64,000 nucleotides of DNA, taken from assembly GCA_046315175.1 (NCBI GenBank), contig JBKDBK010000002.1:1-64000 (forward strand). The letters run 5' to 3'. The stretch comes from UBA8828 sp046315175. Lineage in GTDB: Bacteria > Verrucomicrobiota > Verrucomicrobiia > Opitutales > UBA953. A program made the translations under genes and the position numbers. The notes beneath the pieces were generated by a model. The model was not told where the DNA came from. It did not search any database and saw only the letters and a list, made by a program, of their open reading frames with translations. This document shows positions 36,901 through 45,251 of the stretch, piece after piece. Position 1 is the first letter of the stretch. Each line of letters begins with the position of its first letter.

Positions 36901-39516
36901 CCGGTCCACGTCCTCGCGGTGCAGCCCGGTCGTGGGCTCGTCGAGCAGCAGCAGGGCGCCGTCCGGTCGCTTGCCGCGCGCCTTGGCGCCCCGTCCCTTC
37001 CGGACGGGCTCGCGGTCGAGCTCGCCGAGGAAACGGACCAGCTTGAGGCGCTGCGCCTCGCCGCCCGAGAGCGTGGTCAGCGGCTGGCCCAGGCGCAGGT
37101 ACCCCAGGCCGACCTCCTCGAGAACGGCGAGCTGCCCGGTCGCGGGCGTGCGCGCGCCGAGGAAGGCGCGAGCCTCCGCCACCGTCATGCCGAGCAGGTC
37201 CGCGACGGATTGACCGTCCACCTTCAGCCGCAGGATCTCGTCCCGGAACCGCTTGCCCTCGCAGGCGGGGCAGGGGACGGCGACGTCCGACAGGAACTGC
37301 ATCTCGACCGTCTCCCAGCCCGCGCCGCCGCAGCGCTCGCAGCGGCCCTCGCCCGCGTTGAAGGAGAAGTGCGAGGGCGTGAGACCCTCGGCCTTCGCCG
37401 CCTCGCTGTTGCCCAGCCAGTTGCGGATGGCGTCCCAAGCCCCGGTGTAGAGGGCCGGGTTCGAGCGCGGCGTCCGGGTTACCGGCGATTGGTCGACCAG
37501 CGCGACCTCCGACACCGCCTGGCCGAGCCGAACCCAGCCCGGGTCCTCGCCTCGCGCCTCGCCCGTCTCCGGGTCGCGGCCGCCCAGCACCTGGTGCAGG
37601 AGCGTCGACTTGCCCGACCCGGATACGCCGCAGAGGCCGACCAAACGGCCCATGGGCAGCGACACGCGGAAGTCGCGCAGGTTGTTCGCGGACGCGCCGC
37701 GCACCTCGATGCGCGGCGTCGAGGCCGTCACCGGGCGGCCCGCCGACGCGGCCGGCCGGCGCCTGCCCGAGAGCCACTCGCCCGTGGCCGAGCCCTTGGC
37801 CCTCGTCACGCCCGCCGGCGGCCCCTCGTAGACGAGCCGGCCGCCCTCGGCGCCGGGGCGCGGCCCGATCTCGATCAGCCAGTCGGCCGACCGCATGACC
37901 GACTCGTCGTGCTCGACCACGACCACCGTGTTGCCTTGGTCGACCAGGCTGCGGAGAATCCCGACCATGCGGCCGATGTCCCGCGCGTGCATGCCCACGC
38001 TGGGCTCGTCGAGGATGAAGACCGTGTCGGCCAGCGCCGCGCCCAGGCACGAGGTCAGGTTGACCCGCTGGACCTCGCCGCCGGACAGCGTGCGGGAAAG
38101 CCGGTCGAGCGCGAGGTAGCCAAGGCCGACCGTCTCGAGGTAGCCCAGCCGCGCGAGGATGGCCTCGTGCGCGTGCTCCGCCGGGTGGCGGGCCTTGGCC
38201 GGCCGCCCCGGCTCCAGGCGGGCGCGGAGCTCGGTCACCGTCAGCCGATACAGCTCGGGGAGCGTCGAACCCTCCCATCGCCAGCAGAGCGACTCCGGCT
38301 GGAAGCGGGCGCCGGCGCAGCCAGGGCACGTCTCGTAGGCCCGGTAACGCGAGAGGAAGACGCGCACATGCATCTTGTAGGTGGTCGACTCAAGCCAGCG
38401 GAAAAAGCCGCGGATGCCGTACCACTTGCTCGACCACTCGCCCGGCTGGTAATCCGGCTGCCCGTCGCGCACGAGGTCGCGCTGGGCCTCGGTCAGCGCC
38501 GACCAGGGCCGGTCGACCGGGATTCCCCTGGCGCGGCAGGCGCGCATGAGGTCGCGCTGGCTCTCGCCGTAGACCGAGCCTTGGAAGGGGGCGATCGCGC
38601 CCTCGGCCAGCGAGAGCGACGGGTCGGGGATGATCTTGGACCAGTCGAGGCCGATCACCCGCCCGAAGCCGCGGCAGGCGGGACACGCCCCGAGCGGGGA
38701 GTTGAAGGAGAAGAGTCCCGGCGTCGCCGGGCGGAAGCGTCGGCCGTCCACCGGCGACTCCAGGTGCTCGGAGACCCGCAGCCGCTCTCCGCCCTCGGAC
38801 CCGAGCAGCCGGATGCGCCCCCCGCCGAGCCGGAAGGCCGCGCGCGCCGCCTCGTCGAAGCGCCCGCGCTCCCCGTCCGCCAGGCGCAGGCGATCCTGCG
38901 CCACGGTGATCTCGGCCAGGCTTTCCGGCAGCGCCTCCTCGCCCAGCCGCGCCCAGCGGTCGCCCGCCCAGGCACGCGTGAAGCCGGCGCGCGCGAATTC
39001 GCCCGCCACCGCCTTCCAATCCAGGCCCTCGGGCTTGGCCACCGCGAAGCCGACCACGCACTCGCCGTCGCCGAGGGCCGCCCGCCCCCGCTCCCAGGCC
39101 GCCTCGGCGCCCCCGGGGCGGATGACGCGGCCGTCCGCGGGGTCGACCAGCTCCGCGCGGTGGGCGAACCACACCTTGAACCAGTCGCAGAGCTCGGTCA
39201 TCGTGCCGACGGTCGAGCGCGAGGTGCGCACGGCGTTGCCCTGGCGGATGGCGACCGACGGGCGGATGTTCTCCGCCGAGTCGAGCGCGGGCGCCGGAAG
39301 CAGCTCGAGGAACTGGCGCACATAGGGCGAGAAGGTCTCGACGTAGCGCCGCTGCCCCTCGGCGTGCAGCGTGTCGAAGACAAGCGACGACTTGCCCGCC
39401 CCGCTCAGGCCGGTGACGACGACCAGCTTCCCGACGGGGATGTCGACGTCCAGGTCCTTCAGGTTGTTCTGGCGCACGCCGCGCAGGCGGATGCTCTCGG
39501 GGGTTCGGCGCGACAT
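33952..39516 (-). CDS. uvrA: Double-length UvrA (excinuclease ABC subunit A, tandem fused copies)
   Basis: A 1,854-residue protein, about twice the usual ~940. It holds two complete UvrA modules, hence four ABC ATPase units. Walker A motifs lie near residues 36-44 (GLSGAGKSS), 634 (GVSGSGKST), 989 (GVSGSGKST) and 1524 (GVSGAGKST). LSGGE signatures lie near 475, 817, 1362 and 1722. CxxC zinc modules recur, such as CPACRGFG, CERCGGAG, CPACRGHG and CEACSGAG. UvrA normally works as a dimer, so this chain may act as a built-in dimer. I start at 39516 because the module begins there; the frame is open to 39555. The large form is known in several phyla. Confidence 0.93.
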   Translation of the reverse strand: MSRRTPESIRLRGVRQNNLKDLDVDIPVGKLVVVTGLSGAGKSSLVFDTLHAEGQRRYVETFSPYVRQFLELLPAPALDSAENIRPSVAIRQGNAVRTSRSTVGTMTELCDWFKVWFAHRAELVDPADGRVIRPGGAEAAWERGRAALGDGECVVGFAVAKPEGLDWKAVAGEFARAGFTRAWAGDRWARLGEEALPESLAEITVAQDRLRLADGERGRFDEAARAAFRLGGGRIRLLGSEGGERLRVSEHLESPVDGRRFRPATPGLFSFNSPLGACPACRGFGRVIGLDWSKIIPDPSLSLAEGAIAPFQGSVYGESQRDLMRACRARGIPVDRPWSALTEAQRDLVRDGQPDYQPGEWSSKWYGIRGFFRWLESTTYKMHVRVFLSRYRAYETCPGCAGARFQPESLCWRWEGSTLPELYRLTVTELRARLEPGRPAKARHPAEHAHEAILARLGYLETVGLGYLALDRLSRTLSGGEVQRVNLTSCLGAALADTVFILDEPSVGMHARDIGRMVGILRSLVDQGNTVVVVEHDESVMRSADWLIEIGPRPGAEGGRLVYEGPPAGVTRAKGSATGEWLSGRRRPAASAGRPVTASTPRIEVRGASANNLRDFRVSLPMGRLVGLCGVSGSGKSTLLHQVLGGRDPETGEARGEDPGWVRLGQAVSEVALVDQSPVTRTPRSNPALYTGAWDAIRNWLGNSEAAKAEGLTPSHFSFNAGEGRCERCGGAGWETVEMQFLSDVAVPCPACEGKRFRDEILRLKVDGQSVADLLGMTVAEARAFLGARTPATGQLAVLEEVGLGYLRLGQPLTTLSGGEAQRLKLVRFLGELDREPVRKGRGAKARGKRPDGALLLLDEPTTGLHREDVDRLLGLLQRLAGRGHSLVVVEHHRDVLAACDWLAELGPEAGPAGGRLVAEGTPADLARGTTPTGRLLASESDAFAPSAAAPRQARTRAIELRGGREHNLRDVSLDLPHGQLTVLTGVSGSGKSTLAFDILFAEGQRRYLECVSAYARQFVEQLPKPDLDALRGLPPAVAIEQRVTRGSSKSTVATVTEVAQYLRVLYARAGTPHSPSTGKPLVSLTEDAVVRRLAELAAGAKGILHLAAPLVRGRKGHHRPLAEWALDHGMSRLRCDGELVDATGFKGLDRYREHDVDAVVADLGPRGAVTRPGAEPGKGERALRAAAREALRIGKGVVALVDARGREVALLSTARVDAATGEAYPEIDPKHLSWNSPRGWCPACRGHGRVIERFAADEAETLNEDALADRVGEAVCPACSGARLAPLGRNIRLGEGSRSLSLPGLLALPPSEGLAFLRGLRLAARERAVADALLPEIAARLDFLSGVGLGYLALDRPADTLSGGEAQRIRLASQLGSTLSGALYVLDEPSIGLHPRDNDRLIDSLKALRDRGNTVLVVEHDEDTMRAADRVVDMGPGAGRDGGRILAQGTVREVMATAGSLTGAALREPMAHPMRGSRRPVNPRGKEAPEGWIELDGAALRNLRGFDLRLPRGRLCVVAGVSGAGKSTLLSDLLAPVARQAIQRGRDGAKASDGAALGLGDRAFRELRGLRGLRQLVVVDQDPIGKTPRSTPATYIGAWDLVRERLAKLPEAALRGLGPGFFSFNTPGGRCEACSGAGRARLEMSFLPETYVPCEACGGSRFGPVAGSIRWNGKSAADILAMTFAEAADFLGSDIRLREMCGLMARTGLGYLALGQSSPTLSGGEAQRLKLVSELIRGLPTFAERARGRIQPNLYLLEEPSIGLHPADIRKLLALLHELVDQGHTVVVIEHHPDILAEADWLVEIGPEGGAGGGRLLHQGPPEGLAGKKGSPTAPALATALRIGLEPRAKRLQ

Positions 39517-39564
39517 GGAAACCCGCCAACGGAGGGGAATCGGCCGGCTTGGCAAGCGACCCGC

Positions 39565-40125
39565 TCAGCCCGCCCGCACCAGGCCGGAGGGCGCGCAAAG
39601 CCAGCCAACCCTCCGGTCGTGAGGCTCGGTCGGCACGCGCTCGACCAGCTGGAAGTCGTGGCACCAGCCCACCGTCGCCGTCCCGGCGGGCAGCATCGCG
39701 AGCAGGCGGTCGTAATCGCCCCCGCCTTGGCCTAGCCGATTGCCGAGCCGATCAAAGGCGATCCCTGGCGCGAGGACCAGGTCGTGGTCGGCCGCGGCGA
39801 CCGCGGTCGCCGTCGCCGGCGGCTCAGGTATCCCGTGGGGACCCGCCGCCAGACCCAAGGGGCTGGAAGCCAGCCGGAGCTCCATGCCGGCGGCCCCCTG
39901 GCGGGGCAACGCGACCCGCTTGCCCGCCGCAAGCGCGGCGGCGAGCAGGAGGTCCGTCGGGAGCTCCCCGCGCGTCGCCACGTGGAGCGCAACCGCGCGG
40001 GCCGAGCGCCAGCAGTCATGGGCGAGCAGCGCCGCGGCCGCGCGCGCCTCCGCCTCCCGCTGCGCGGCCTCCCCGAGCGCCCGGCGGCGGGCGCGCATCT
40101 CGGAGCGCAGGGCGGCCTTGTCCAT
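39565..40125 (-). CDS. 5-formyltetrahydrofolate cyclo-ligase
   Basis: A 186-residue enzyme making 5,10-methenyltetrahydrofolate from 5-formyl-THF with ATP (YgfA/MTHFS family). The N-terminal KAALRSEMRARRRALG, the mid motif LPTDLLLAAALAAGKRVALP and the C-terminal LAPGIAFDRLGNRLGQGGGDYDR match the family. The start at 40125 lies two bases after the ctaB stop. Its place behind the heme A genes has no obvious metabolic reason. Confidence 0.92.
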   Translation of the reverse strand: MDKAALRSEMRARRRALGEAAQREAEARAAAALLAHDCWRSARAVALHVATRGELPTDLLLAAALAAGKRVALPRQGAAGMELRLASSPLGLAAGPHGIPEPPATATAVAAADHDLVLAPGIAFDRLGNRLGQGGGDYDRLLAMLPAGTATVGWCHDFQLVERVPTEPHDRRVGWLCAPSGLVRAG

Positions 40126-40127
40126 GC

Positions 40128-40988
40128 TCAGAACATCCGGTCGAGCACGAGCGCCAGCAGGACCAGCGGCAGGTAGAGCAGCGAGAAGAGGAAGAACGGT
40201 CGCGCGGCCTCGGCCCGGGTGGCGCCCCGGTGGAAGCGCAGGCCCAGCCGGGCGAAACCGATGCCGGCGAGGATCGCCACCGCCGCGTAGGCGACCAGGG
40301 AGGGGTCGAGCAGGACGGGCGCGGCCGAGGCGGCCAAGGTGCCCGCGAGGAAGAGCGAGGATTGCCGGGCGGCCGACTCGCCGCTCGGATCCTCCACCGT
40401 CGCGACCCGGAATCCTCCGGCCGCGTAGTCGTCGCGCCACAGCACGGCCAGACCCATGAAATGGGGGACCTGCCAGCAGAACAGGAGGCCGAAGATCGCC
40501 AGGTCGAAGGCCCCCACCGTGCCGGTGCGGGCCGTCGAGCCGATGAGCACCGGAAGGGCTCCGGGCAGCGAGCCCGCCACCGTGCACCAAGGGGTGCGGC
40601 ACTTCAGCGGCGTGTAGAGGAAGAGGTAGGTGACGGCCGTCGCGGCGGTCATCGCCATGGCGGCGAAGTTCGCGCCGTGTCCGACCGCGGCCAGCCCGGC
40701 GGCGAGCAGGACCGAACCGAAGACGAGGGCTTGGCTTGGGCGCAGCGCGCCGGAGGGCAAGGGGCGGCCCGCCGTCCGGCGCATGCGCGCGTCCGGCCCG
40801 CGCTCCATCCACTGGTTGAGCGCCCCGCAGGCGCCCGCGGCCAGCGCCGTGCCGAGGGTCAGCCAGCCGAGCGTGGTCCAGGAGGCGCCACCGCCCGGCA
40901 CGGCCGCGAGGTAACCCGCCACCGCGGTCAGCACCGCGAGAAGGGAGAGTCGGGGCTTGGTCAGCTCCCAGTAGGCCCGCCTGCTCAT
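40128..40988 (-). CDS. ctaB: Protoheme IX farnesyltransferase (heme O synthase)
   Basis: A 286-residue UbiA-family membrane prenyltransferase converting heme B to heme O. The first Asp-rich motif is GALNQWMERGPDARMRRTAG followed by RPLPSG, and YTPLKCRTPWCTVAGSLPGA matches the family's PLKR region. About eight helices are expected. The ATG overlaps the stop of ctaA (ATGA). Together they make heme A for an aa3-type oxidase; the oxidase subunits are not in the window. Confidence 0.94.
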   Translation of the reverse strand: MSRRAYWELTKPRLSLLAVLTAVAGYLAAVPGGGASWTTLGWLTLGTALAAGACGALNQWMERGPDARMRRTAGRPLPSGALRPSQALVFGSVLLAAGLAAVGHGANFAAMAMTAATAVTYLFLYTPLKCRTPWCTVAGSLPGALPVLIGSTARTGTVGAFDLAIFGLLFCWQVPHFMGLAVLWRDDYAAGGFRVATVEDPSGESAARQSSLFLAGTLAASAAPVLLDPSLVAYAAVAILAGIGFARLGLRFHRGATRAEAARPFFLFSLLYLPLVLLALVLDRMF

Positions 40989-41929
40989 GTCGTGGCGGGC
41001 GTCGCGCGCCGCAGGTGCATCAGGGCGAGCGCGCAGGTGCCGGAGAAGAGGACCGCCCCGATGATGACGTGCACGGTGCGCACGTGCGGGTTGGCGGGCA
41101 GGCCGATGGCGAGGATGCCGAGCGCCAGCTGCAGCGCGAGCGCGCCGGACACCAGACCCACGAGCCGCCTCGGCGCCCCGGCCCGCCACGCGGCGGCGAG
41201 GAGCCAGGCCACGCCGGCGGCGGCCAGCAGGGCGCCCGCCCGGTGGGCGGCGTTGACCGCCCAGATCCAGCCCTGGCCCTGGTCGGGAAGAAAGAGCGCT
41301 CCGCCGTCCGAGACCCAGAGCGTCACGCGGTTCTGGCGCATGACCGCGCCGGCCACCATCACCGCGAGCAGGAGAGCGGGAGCGGCGATGGCCGCGACGC
41401 GCAGCCCGCGTCCCGGAGCCGCCTTGAACTCGCGCCAGGAGCGCGTGTGGGCGAGGGTGAGGCAGGCGAGGAGCGCCACGGTCAGCTGCGCGGTCACCGC
41501 GTGGGCGATGCCGAAGCCGACGCCCCCCATGTTGTGCTCCGTTCCGGTGTTCTGCTGGTCGAGGAGGACCCGCAGCCCCCCCAGCAGGCCTTGAAAGACC
41601 ACCAAGCCGGCGAGGGCGTAGGCCGCGAGGCGCACGGCGGGGCGCGGCTCGCGCAGGCGGTGCGCCAAGGCCACGCCCGCCAGCAGCAGGCCGAACTTCG
41701 CGGCGGCGAGCCGGTGCGAGTGCTCGGCGAACATGTCGAGGTCGGTCAGCCAGCCGGGCGGGTTGACCGAGCCGTTGGAGAGGGGCCAGTCGAGGAAGGC
41801 CATGCCGGCGCCGATGGAGGTGGTGAACCCGCCCGCCTGGAAGACCACGATGGCCCAGGCGAGGGCGAAGGCGCAAAAGCCAAGCAGGAACCGGTCCGGT
41901 CCGCGTTCATGCCTCGCTGTGTTCTCCAT
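40985..41929 (-). CDS. ctaA: Heme A synthase (COX15/CtaA family)
   Basis: A 314-residue membrane protein with about eight helices that oxidises the heme O methyl group. Heme-ligand histidines typical of the family are visible in AEHSHRLAAAKFG, GIAHAVTAQL and NAAHRAGALLAA, with a further His in VHVIIGA. The N-terminal GGFTTSIGAGMAFLDWPLSN matches the conserved first loop. It is followed at once by ctaB (4-base overlap). Confidence 0.93.
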   Translation of the reverse strand: MENTARHERGPDRFLLGFCAFALAWAIVVFQAGGFTTSIGAGMAFLDWPLSNGSVNPPGWLTDLDMFAEHSHRLAAAKFGLLLAGVALAHRLREPRPAVRLAAYALAGLVVFQGLLGGLRVLLDQQNTGTEHNMGGVGFGIAHAVTAQLTVALLACLTLAHTRSWREFKAAPGRGLRVAAIAAPALLLAVMVAGAVMRQNRVTLWVSDGGALFLPDQGQGWIWAVNAAHRAGALLAAAGVAWLLAAAWRAGAPRRLVGLVSGALALQLALGILAIGLPANPHVRTVHVIIGAVLFSGTCALALMHLRRATPATT

Positions 41930-41975
41930 GGGCGGGAGTGGAAGGGTTTGTCGGCCCGGGGCAAGCCGAGTCCCC

Positions 41976-42401
41976 TCAGGCCCCGGCCGCGTGCCGGCCG
42001 AAGGCCCGGATGCGCCCCACGAGGTTGGACAGGCCGTTGCGGCGGTTGGGGGAAAGGTGCTGGGTCACGCCGACCTCGGAGAGGAAATCGGCGTCGGTCG
42101 CCGCGACCTCCGCGGGGGTGGCCCCGTCGTAGAGCTCGCAGACCAGGGTGGCGACGCCCTTGGTGATGAGCGAGTCGGCGTCGCAGCGGAAGCGGCAGGC
42201 GCCCGCCTCGACCGTCGGATGGAGCCAGAGGTTCGAGGTGCACCCCTCGATCAGGAGGCTCGGCACCTTGAACTCAGCGGGCAGGCCCGGGGCTCCCTTG
42301 GCCCGGTCGATGATGTACTGGAACCGCTCGTGCGGGTCCTCGAAGGGCGCCAGCTCGGCGACCAGGGCGGCGCGCTTTTCCGCGAGCGTCATGAGGGGCA
42401 T
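41976..42401 (-). CDS. sufE: SufE-like cysteine desulfuration protein
   Basis: A 141-residue (or 138-residue) protein that takes sulfur from a cysteine desulfurase in Fe-S cluster assembly. The active-site loop is LIEGCTSNLWL; with the second in-frame ATG (first base 42392) the cysteine falls at residue 51, as in E. coli SufE. The first ATG overlaps the stop of the TPR gene (TGATG), so the listed start assumes coupling. No other suf genes are nearby. Confidence 0.9.
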   Translation of the reverse strand: MPLMTLAEKRAALVAELAPFEDPHERFQYIIDRAKGAPGLPAEFKVPSLLIEGCTSNLWLHPTVEAGACRFRCDADSLITKGVATLVCELYDGATPAEVAATDADFLSEVGVTQHLSPNRRNGLSNLVGRIRAFGRHAAGA

Positions 42402-44164
42402 CAGCGCCCTAGGAAGGCGTCCTTGTCAAGGTCGGGCCGGACAAGCGGGGTGATCGCCGCCTCGAGCTTTCGCCGCCGCTCGGGCGCGATGTCGCCCGCC
42501 TCGCTCCGCAGCCAGGCGAGCAGGTCGCCCCAGACCGTCGGGATGGGGCGGCGACCGGAAAGCAGGCTCTCCGCCTCGTCCGCCAGGGATCGTCGCGTCC
42601 CCCGGGCGTCGGCCTGCCCGGCGAGGATGCGCGCCGAGATCCAATCCGCCCTCAGCTGGGAATGCCAAGGATTGAGCCGGACTCCCTGGGCCAGCACGCG
42701 CGCGGCGGGCTCCGCCGCGCCTCCCTCCATCAGGTGCCGCGCGACCGAACGGTAGGCCTCCGGGCCGGGCAGCTCCGCCAGGAAGGCCTCCAGGTGCTTG
42801 TCGGCGACGCTGCGGTCGGCCGTTTCCGCCGCGGCGTTGGCCTTGGGCCTGAGGTGGTGGGCGATGCCGAGCAGGGCCTGCACCATCGCCTGGTTGGAGC
42901 GGAAGTGCGTCGGCTGGGCTCGGTTGATGTTCTGGTAGGTGCGGATGGCGAGGTCCGGCCGGCCCGCGCGGATGAGCGACTCCAGGTGCAGCGCGCTGAA
43001 GGTCGCCGTGTCGTACCCCTTGGCGATCGCGAGGTTGGCCAAGGTCTCGCAGATGGCGCTCGCCCCGCGCTGGGAGGCGAAGTTGGCCAAGGCGAGCATC
43101 ACGGCGTCGTTGTCGCCGTGCCGCTGGAGGATCGACTGGAGCTCGCGGTCGAAGTCCTCCGCCTGGCCGAGCTTCGAGAGCACCGCGAGCCGCTGCACGC
43201 GCAGGAAGCCGTTGGAGGCGTCGAGCGAGATTCGGTCGTTCAGGATGGAGAGGGCTTGCCGCGGCTGCTTCGCCAGCAGGAGAAGCCGACCGTGTTGGCC
43301 GAGGATGGCATCCCGCTCCGGGCCCTTGAAATCTGCCACCCGGTTCTCCAGCAGGCTGAAGGCCTGTTGAATCCGGCCTCCATCGAAGAGGGCCAAGGCA
43401 TGGAGCATCACCCCGTTGGCGGTCCGATCGATGCGGTACTGCTCAATCGTCGCCACAGCCTCCGGGTATCTTCCTGCCCAATAGAGAGAGGTGGCGAGCT
43501 GGCCAGCGGCTATAGCGCGGGTTTCGGAGTCTAAATCGTTGATTTTCAGTATTTTGTAAAAAACATCGATCACCGTTCCATCTTCATGCCTGGCTTGCAG
43601 GAGTTGACCGTACCGTTCGAGGAGGGCACGGTCGGTTACATCAAAAGGGGCTGAAAACCTTATCCCATTCTTGAGCAACGAGATAGCCTCATCGGTCTGC
43701 CCTAAGCGGCGGTGCAAAAGGTCCGCATAAAAGAGCTTAACCCGTGGGTTGGTCGGGTTACATTTTAGGGCTAGTTGGGCGGCCTGAAGAGCGGTGGGGA
43801 TATCACCCTCATCGAGGTGTTTCTTGCCCACCTCCATGAAGTATCCGGCAATGGATGCCAAGTGGCGCTGGCGAATGGCGGCCGCATTTTCGGGCTCCGC
43901 TTGGATAGCCGCAAGGGTTAGCCGGACGCCTGAGCGAAGCACTGGATCTTCAATAAGCGCGGTTTTTTCGCCTATTTTAGCCACATAATCGAGTGTAGCT
44001 GCCTTTCCCTGGGTTACGGGCATGCCCATCAAGAGAATGGGCTCGGGGTCGATTTCCGTCTTGGTTTGAGCCGAAGGCGCAGGGGCGGTAGGGGCTCCCG
44101 GGGGTGTCTGTCCAGGGGAGGGCAGGGCCAAGCCGAGGAGCAGGAGGCAGACGAGGCTTCGCAT
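42401..44164 (-). CDS. Exported TPR-repeat protein with a low-GC N-terminal half
   Basis: A 587-residue protein with a signal peptide (SLVCLLLLGLALPSPGQT) and many helical TPR-like repeats, for example GDIPTALQAAQLALKCNPTN followed by PRVKLFYADLLHRR, then LGQTDEAISLLKNG and AGRYPEAVATIEQY. Such scaffolds usually bind other proteins; the partner is unknown. I start at 44164, at the signal peptide; the frame is open to 44281. The coding DNA from about 43,450 to the start is near 50-55% GC by rough count, against about 70% in the 3' half and in neighbours. Recombination or transfer of the 5' part is possible. Confidence 0.75.
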   Translation of the reverse strand: MRSLVCLLLLGLALPSPGQTPPGAPTAPAPSAQTKTEIDPEPILLMGMPVTQGKAATLDYVAKIGEKTALIEDPVLRSGVRLTLAAIQAEPENAAAIRQRHLASIAGYFMEVGKKHLDEGDIPTALQAAQLALKCNPTNPRVKLFYADLLHRRLGQTDEAISLLKNGIRFSAPFDVTDRALLERYGQLLQARHEDGTVIDVFYKILKINDLDSETRAIAAGQLATSLYWAGRYPEAVATIEQYRIDRTANGVMLHALALFDGGRIQQAFSLLENRVADFKGPERDAILGQHGRLLLLAKQPRQALSILNDRISLDASNGFLRVQRLAVLSKLGQAEDFDRELQSILQRHGDNDAVMLALANFASQRGASAICETLANLAIAKGYDTATFSALHLESLIRAGRPDLAIRTYQNINRAQPTHFRSNQAMVQALLGIAHHLRPKANAAAETADRSVADKHLEAFLAELPGPEAYRSVARHLMEGGAAEPAARVLAQGVRLNPWHSQLRADWISARILAGQADARGTRRSLADEAESLLSGRRPIPTVWGDLLAWLRSEAGDIAPERRRKLEAAITPLVRPDLDKDAFLGR

Positions 44165-44275
44165 CGGAGGTGTCACCTTGCGGTTTCGTCCGAGGATGTC
44201 GCTAGAAAAAGCGACGCCGGTGAGGGTGCGCTCCGAGGCCGTCGGTCGAAATGTTAAAATCCCGCTATTTTCCTC

Positions 44276-44303
44276 TTGCACGAGGGGTTGGGAGTCCTAT
44301 GCC
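44276..44303 (+). promoter_or_regulatory. Possible promoter of the ribosomal cluster
   Basis: TTGCAC (44276-44281) and TATGCC (44298-44303) are separated by 16 bases, a weak sigma-70 match 33 bases before rpsL. The surrounding 44,240-44,330 is AT-richer than average and lies between the divergent TPR gene and rpsL. This is a suggestion only. Confidence 0.28.
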
Positions 44304-44335
44304 CCAACGCTCTTTTCTCCGCAAAACACGGCACC

Positions 44336-44722
44336 ATGCCCACCATCAACCAGCTCATCCGCCAGCCCCGCGTCCAGCCCAAGGGCAAGTCGAAGTCGCC
44401 CGCCCTCGCCGGCGGCCCCTTCAAGCGCGGCGTCTGCACGCAGGTGATGACGCGCACGCCCAAGAAGCCCAACTCGGCCCAGCGCAAGGTCGCCAAGGTT
44501 CGCCTGACCAACGGCATGGAGGTCATCTGCTACATCCCCGACGAGGGCCACAAGCTCCAGGAGCACTCCGTCGTCCTCGTCCGAGGCGGCCGCGTCAAGG
44601 ACCTCCCCGGCGTGCGCTACCACATCGTGCGCGGCCCGCTCGACTGCTCCGGCGTCGAGAAGCGCCGCCGCTCCCGCTCCAAGTACGGCGTCAAGCGCCC
44701 CAAGGCCGCCAAGGCCGCCTGA
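44336..44722 (+). CDS. rpsL: 30S ribosomal protein uS12
   Basis: A 128-residue decoding-centre protein. MPTINQLIRQPR opens the family; TPKKPNSAQRKVAKVRL and GGRVKDLPGVRYH keep the lysines associated with normal streptomycin sensitivity. I start at 44336; the frame is open for 20 more codons upstream. It is the first gene of the str-S10-spc-alpha cluster. No Shine-Dalgarno is visible. Confidence 0.97.
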   Translation: MPTINQLIRQPRVQPKGKSKSPALAGGPFKRGVCTQVMTRTPKKPNSAQRKVAKVRLTNGMEVICYIPDEGHKLQEHSVVLVRGGRVKDLPGVRYHIVRGPLDCSGVEKRRRSRSKYGVKRPKAAKAA

Positions 44723-44740
44723 TCCAACCCCTTTCGCACC

Positions 44741-45214
44741 ATGTCCCGTCGTCGCCGAGCCACCAAGCGAGCCCACCAGCCGGACGCCCTTTACGGCAGC
44801 CCCCTGGTCAGCCAGCTGATCAACGTCGTCATGAAGAGCGGCAAGCGCTCGCTCGCCGAGCGCCTCGTCTACGGCGCCATCTCCAAGGTCAGCGAGAAGC
44901 TCGAGAAGGGCAACGCGGTCGAGCTCCTGCTCGGCGCCCTCGAGAACTGCCGCCCCAAGCTCGAGGTCAAGAGCCGCCGCGTCGGCGGCGCCACCTACCA
45001 GGTTCCCGTTGAGATCTCCATCGAGCGGCAGAATTCCATGGCCCTCCGCTGGCTGGTCGCCGCCGCCCAGGGGCGCAAGGGCACCACGATGGAGGCCGCC
45101 CTCGCCGCCGAGCTCGTCGACGCCTACAACAACACCGGCAACGTGGTGAAGAAGCGCGAGGAGACCCACAAGATGGCCCAGGCCAACAAGGCCTTCGCGC
45201 ACCTCCGCTGGTAA
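44741..45214 (+). CDS. rpsG: 30S ribosomal protein uS7
   Basis: A 157-residue protein that nucleates assembly of the 30S head and contacts the E site. It starts MSRRRRATKRAHQPD and carries YGSPLVSQLINVVMKSGKRS and RRVGGATYQVPVEIS. It lies 18 bases after rpsL and 37 before fusA. The leader is pyrimidine-rich, without a Shine-Dalgarno. Confidence 0.97.
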   Translation: MSRRRRATKRAHQPDALYGSPLVSQLINVVMKSGKRSLAERLVYGAISKVSEKLEKGNAVELLLGALENCRPKLEVKSRRVGGATYQVPVEISIERQNSMALRWLVAAAQGRKGTTMEAALAAELVDAYNNTGNVVKKREETHKMAQANKAFAHLRW

Positions 45215-45251
45215 GCCCACCCGTCCCGTCCCCGTCCCCGCGCACGCCGCC

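Noticed and set aside
34057..39735. A 1,892-codon open frame on the plus strand, opposite uvrA
   Set aside because: It mirrors the GC-rich codons of uvrA; its translation is Arg/Ala/Gly/Val-rich with no domain. Similar shadows lie opposite metH (18745-21120), argH (8508-10541) and fusA (44967-47426).
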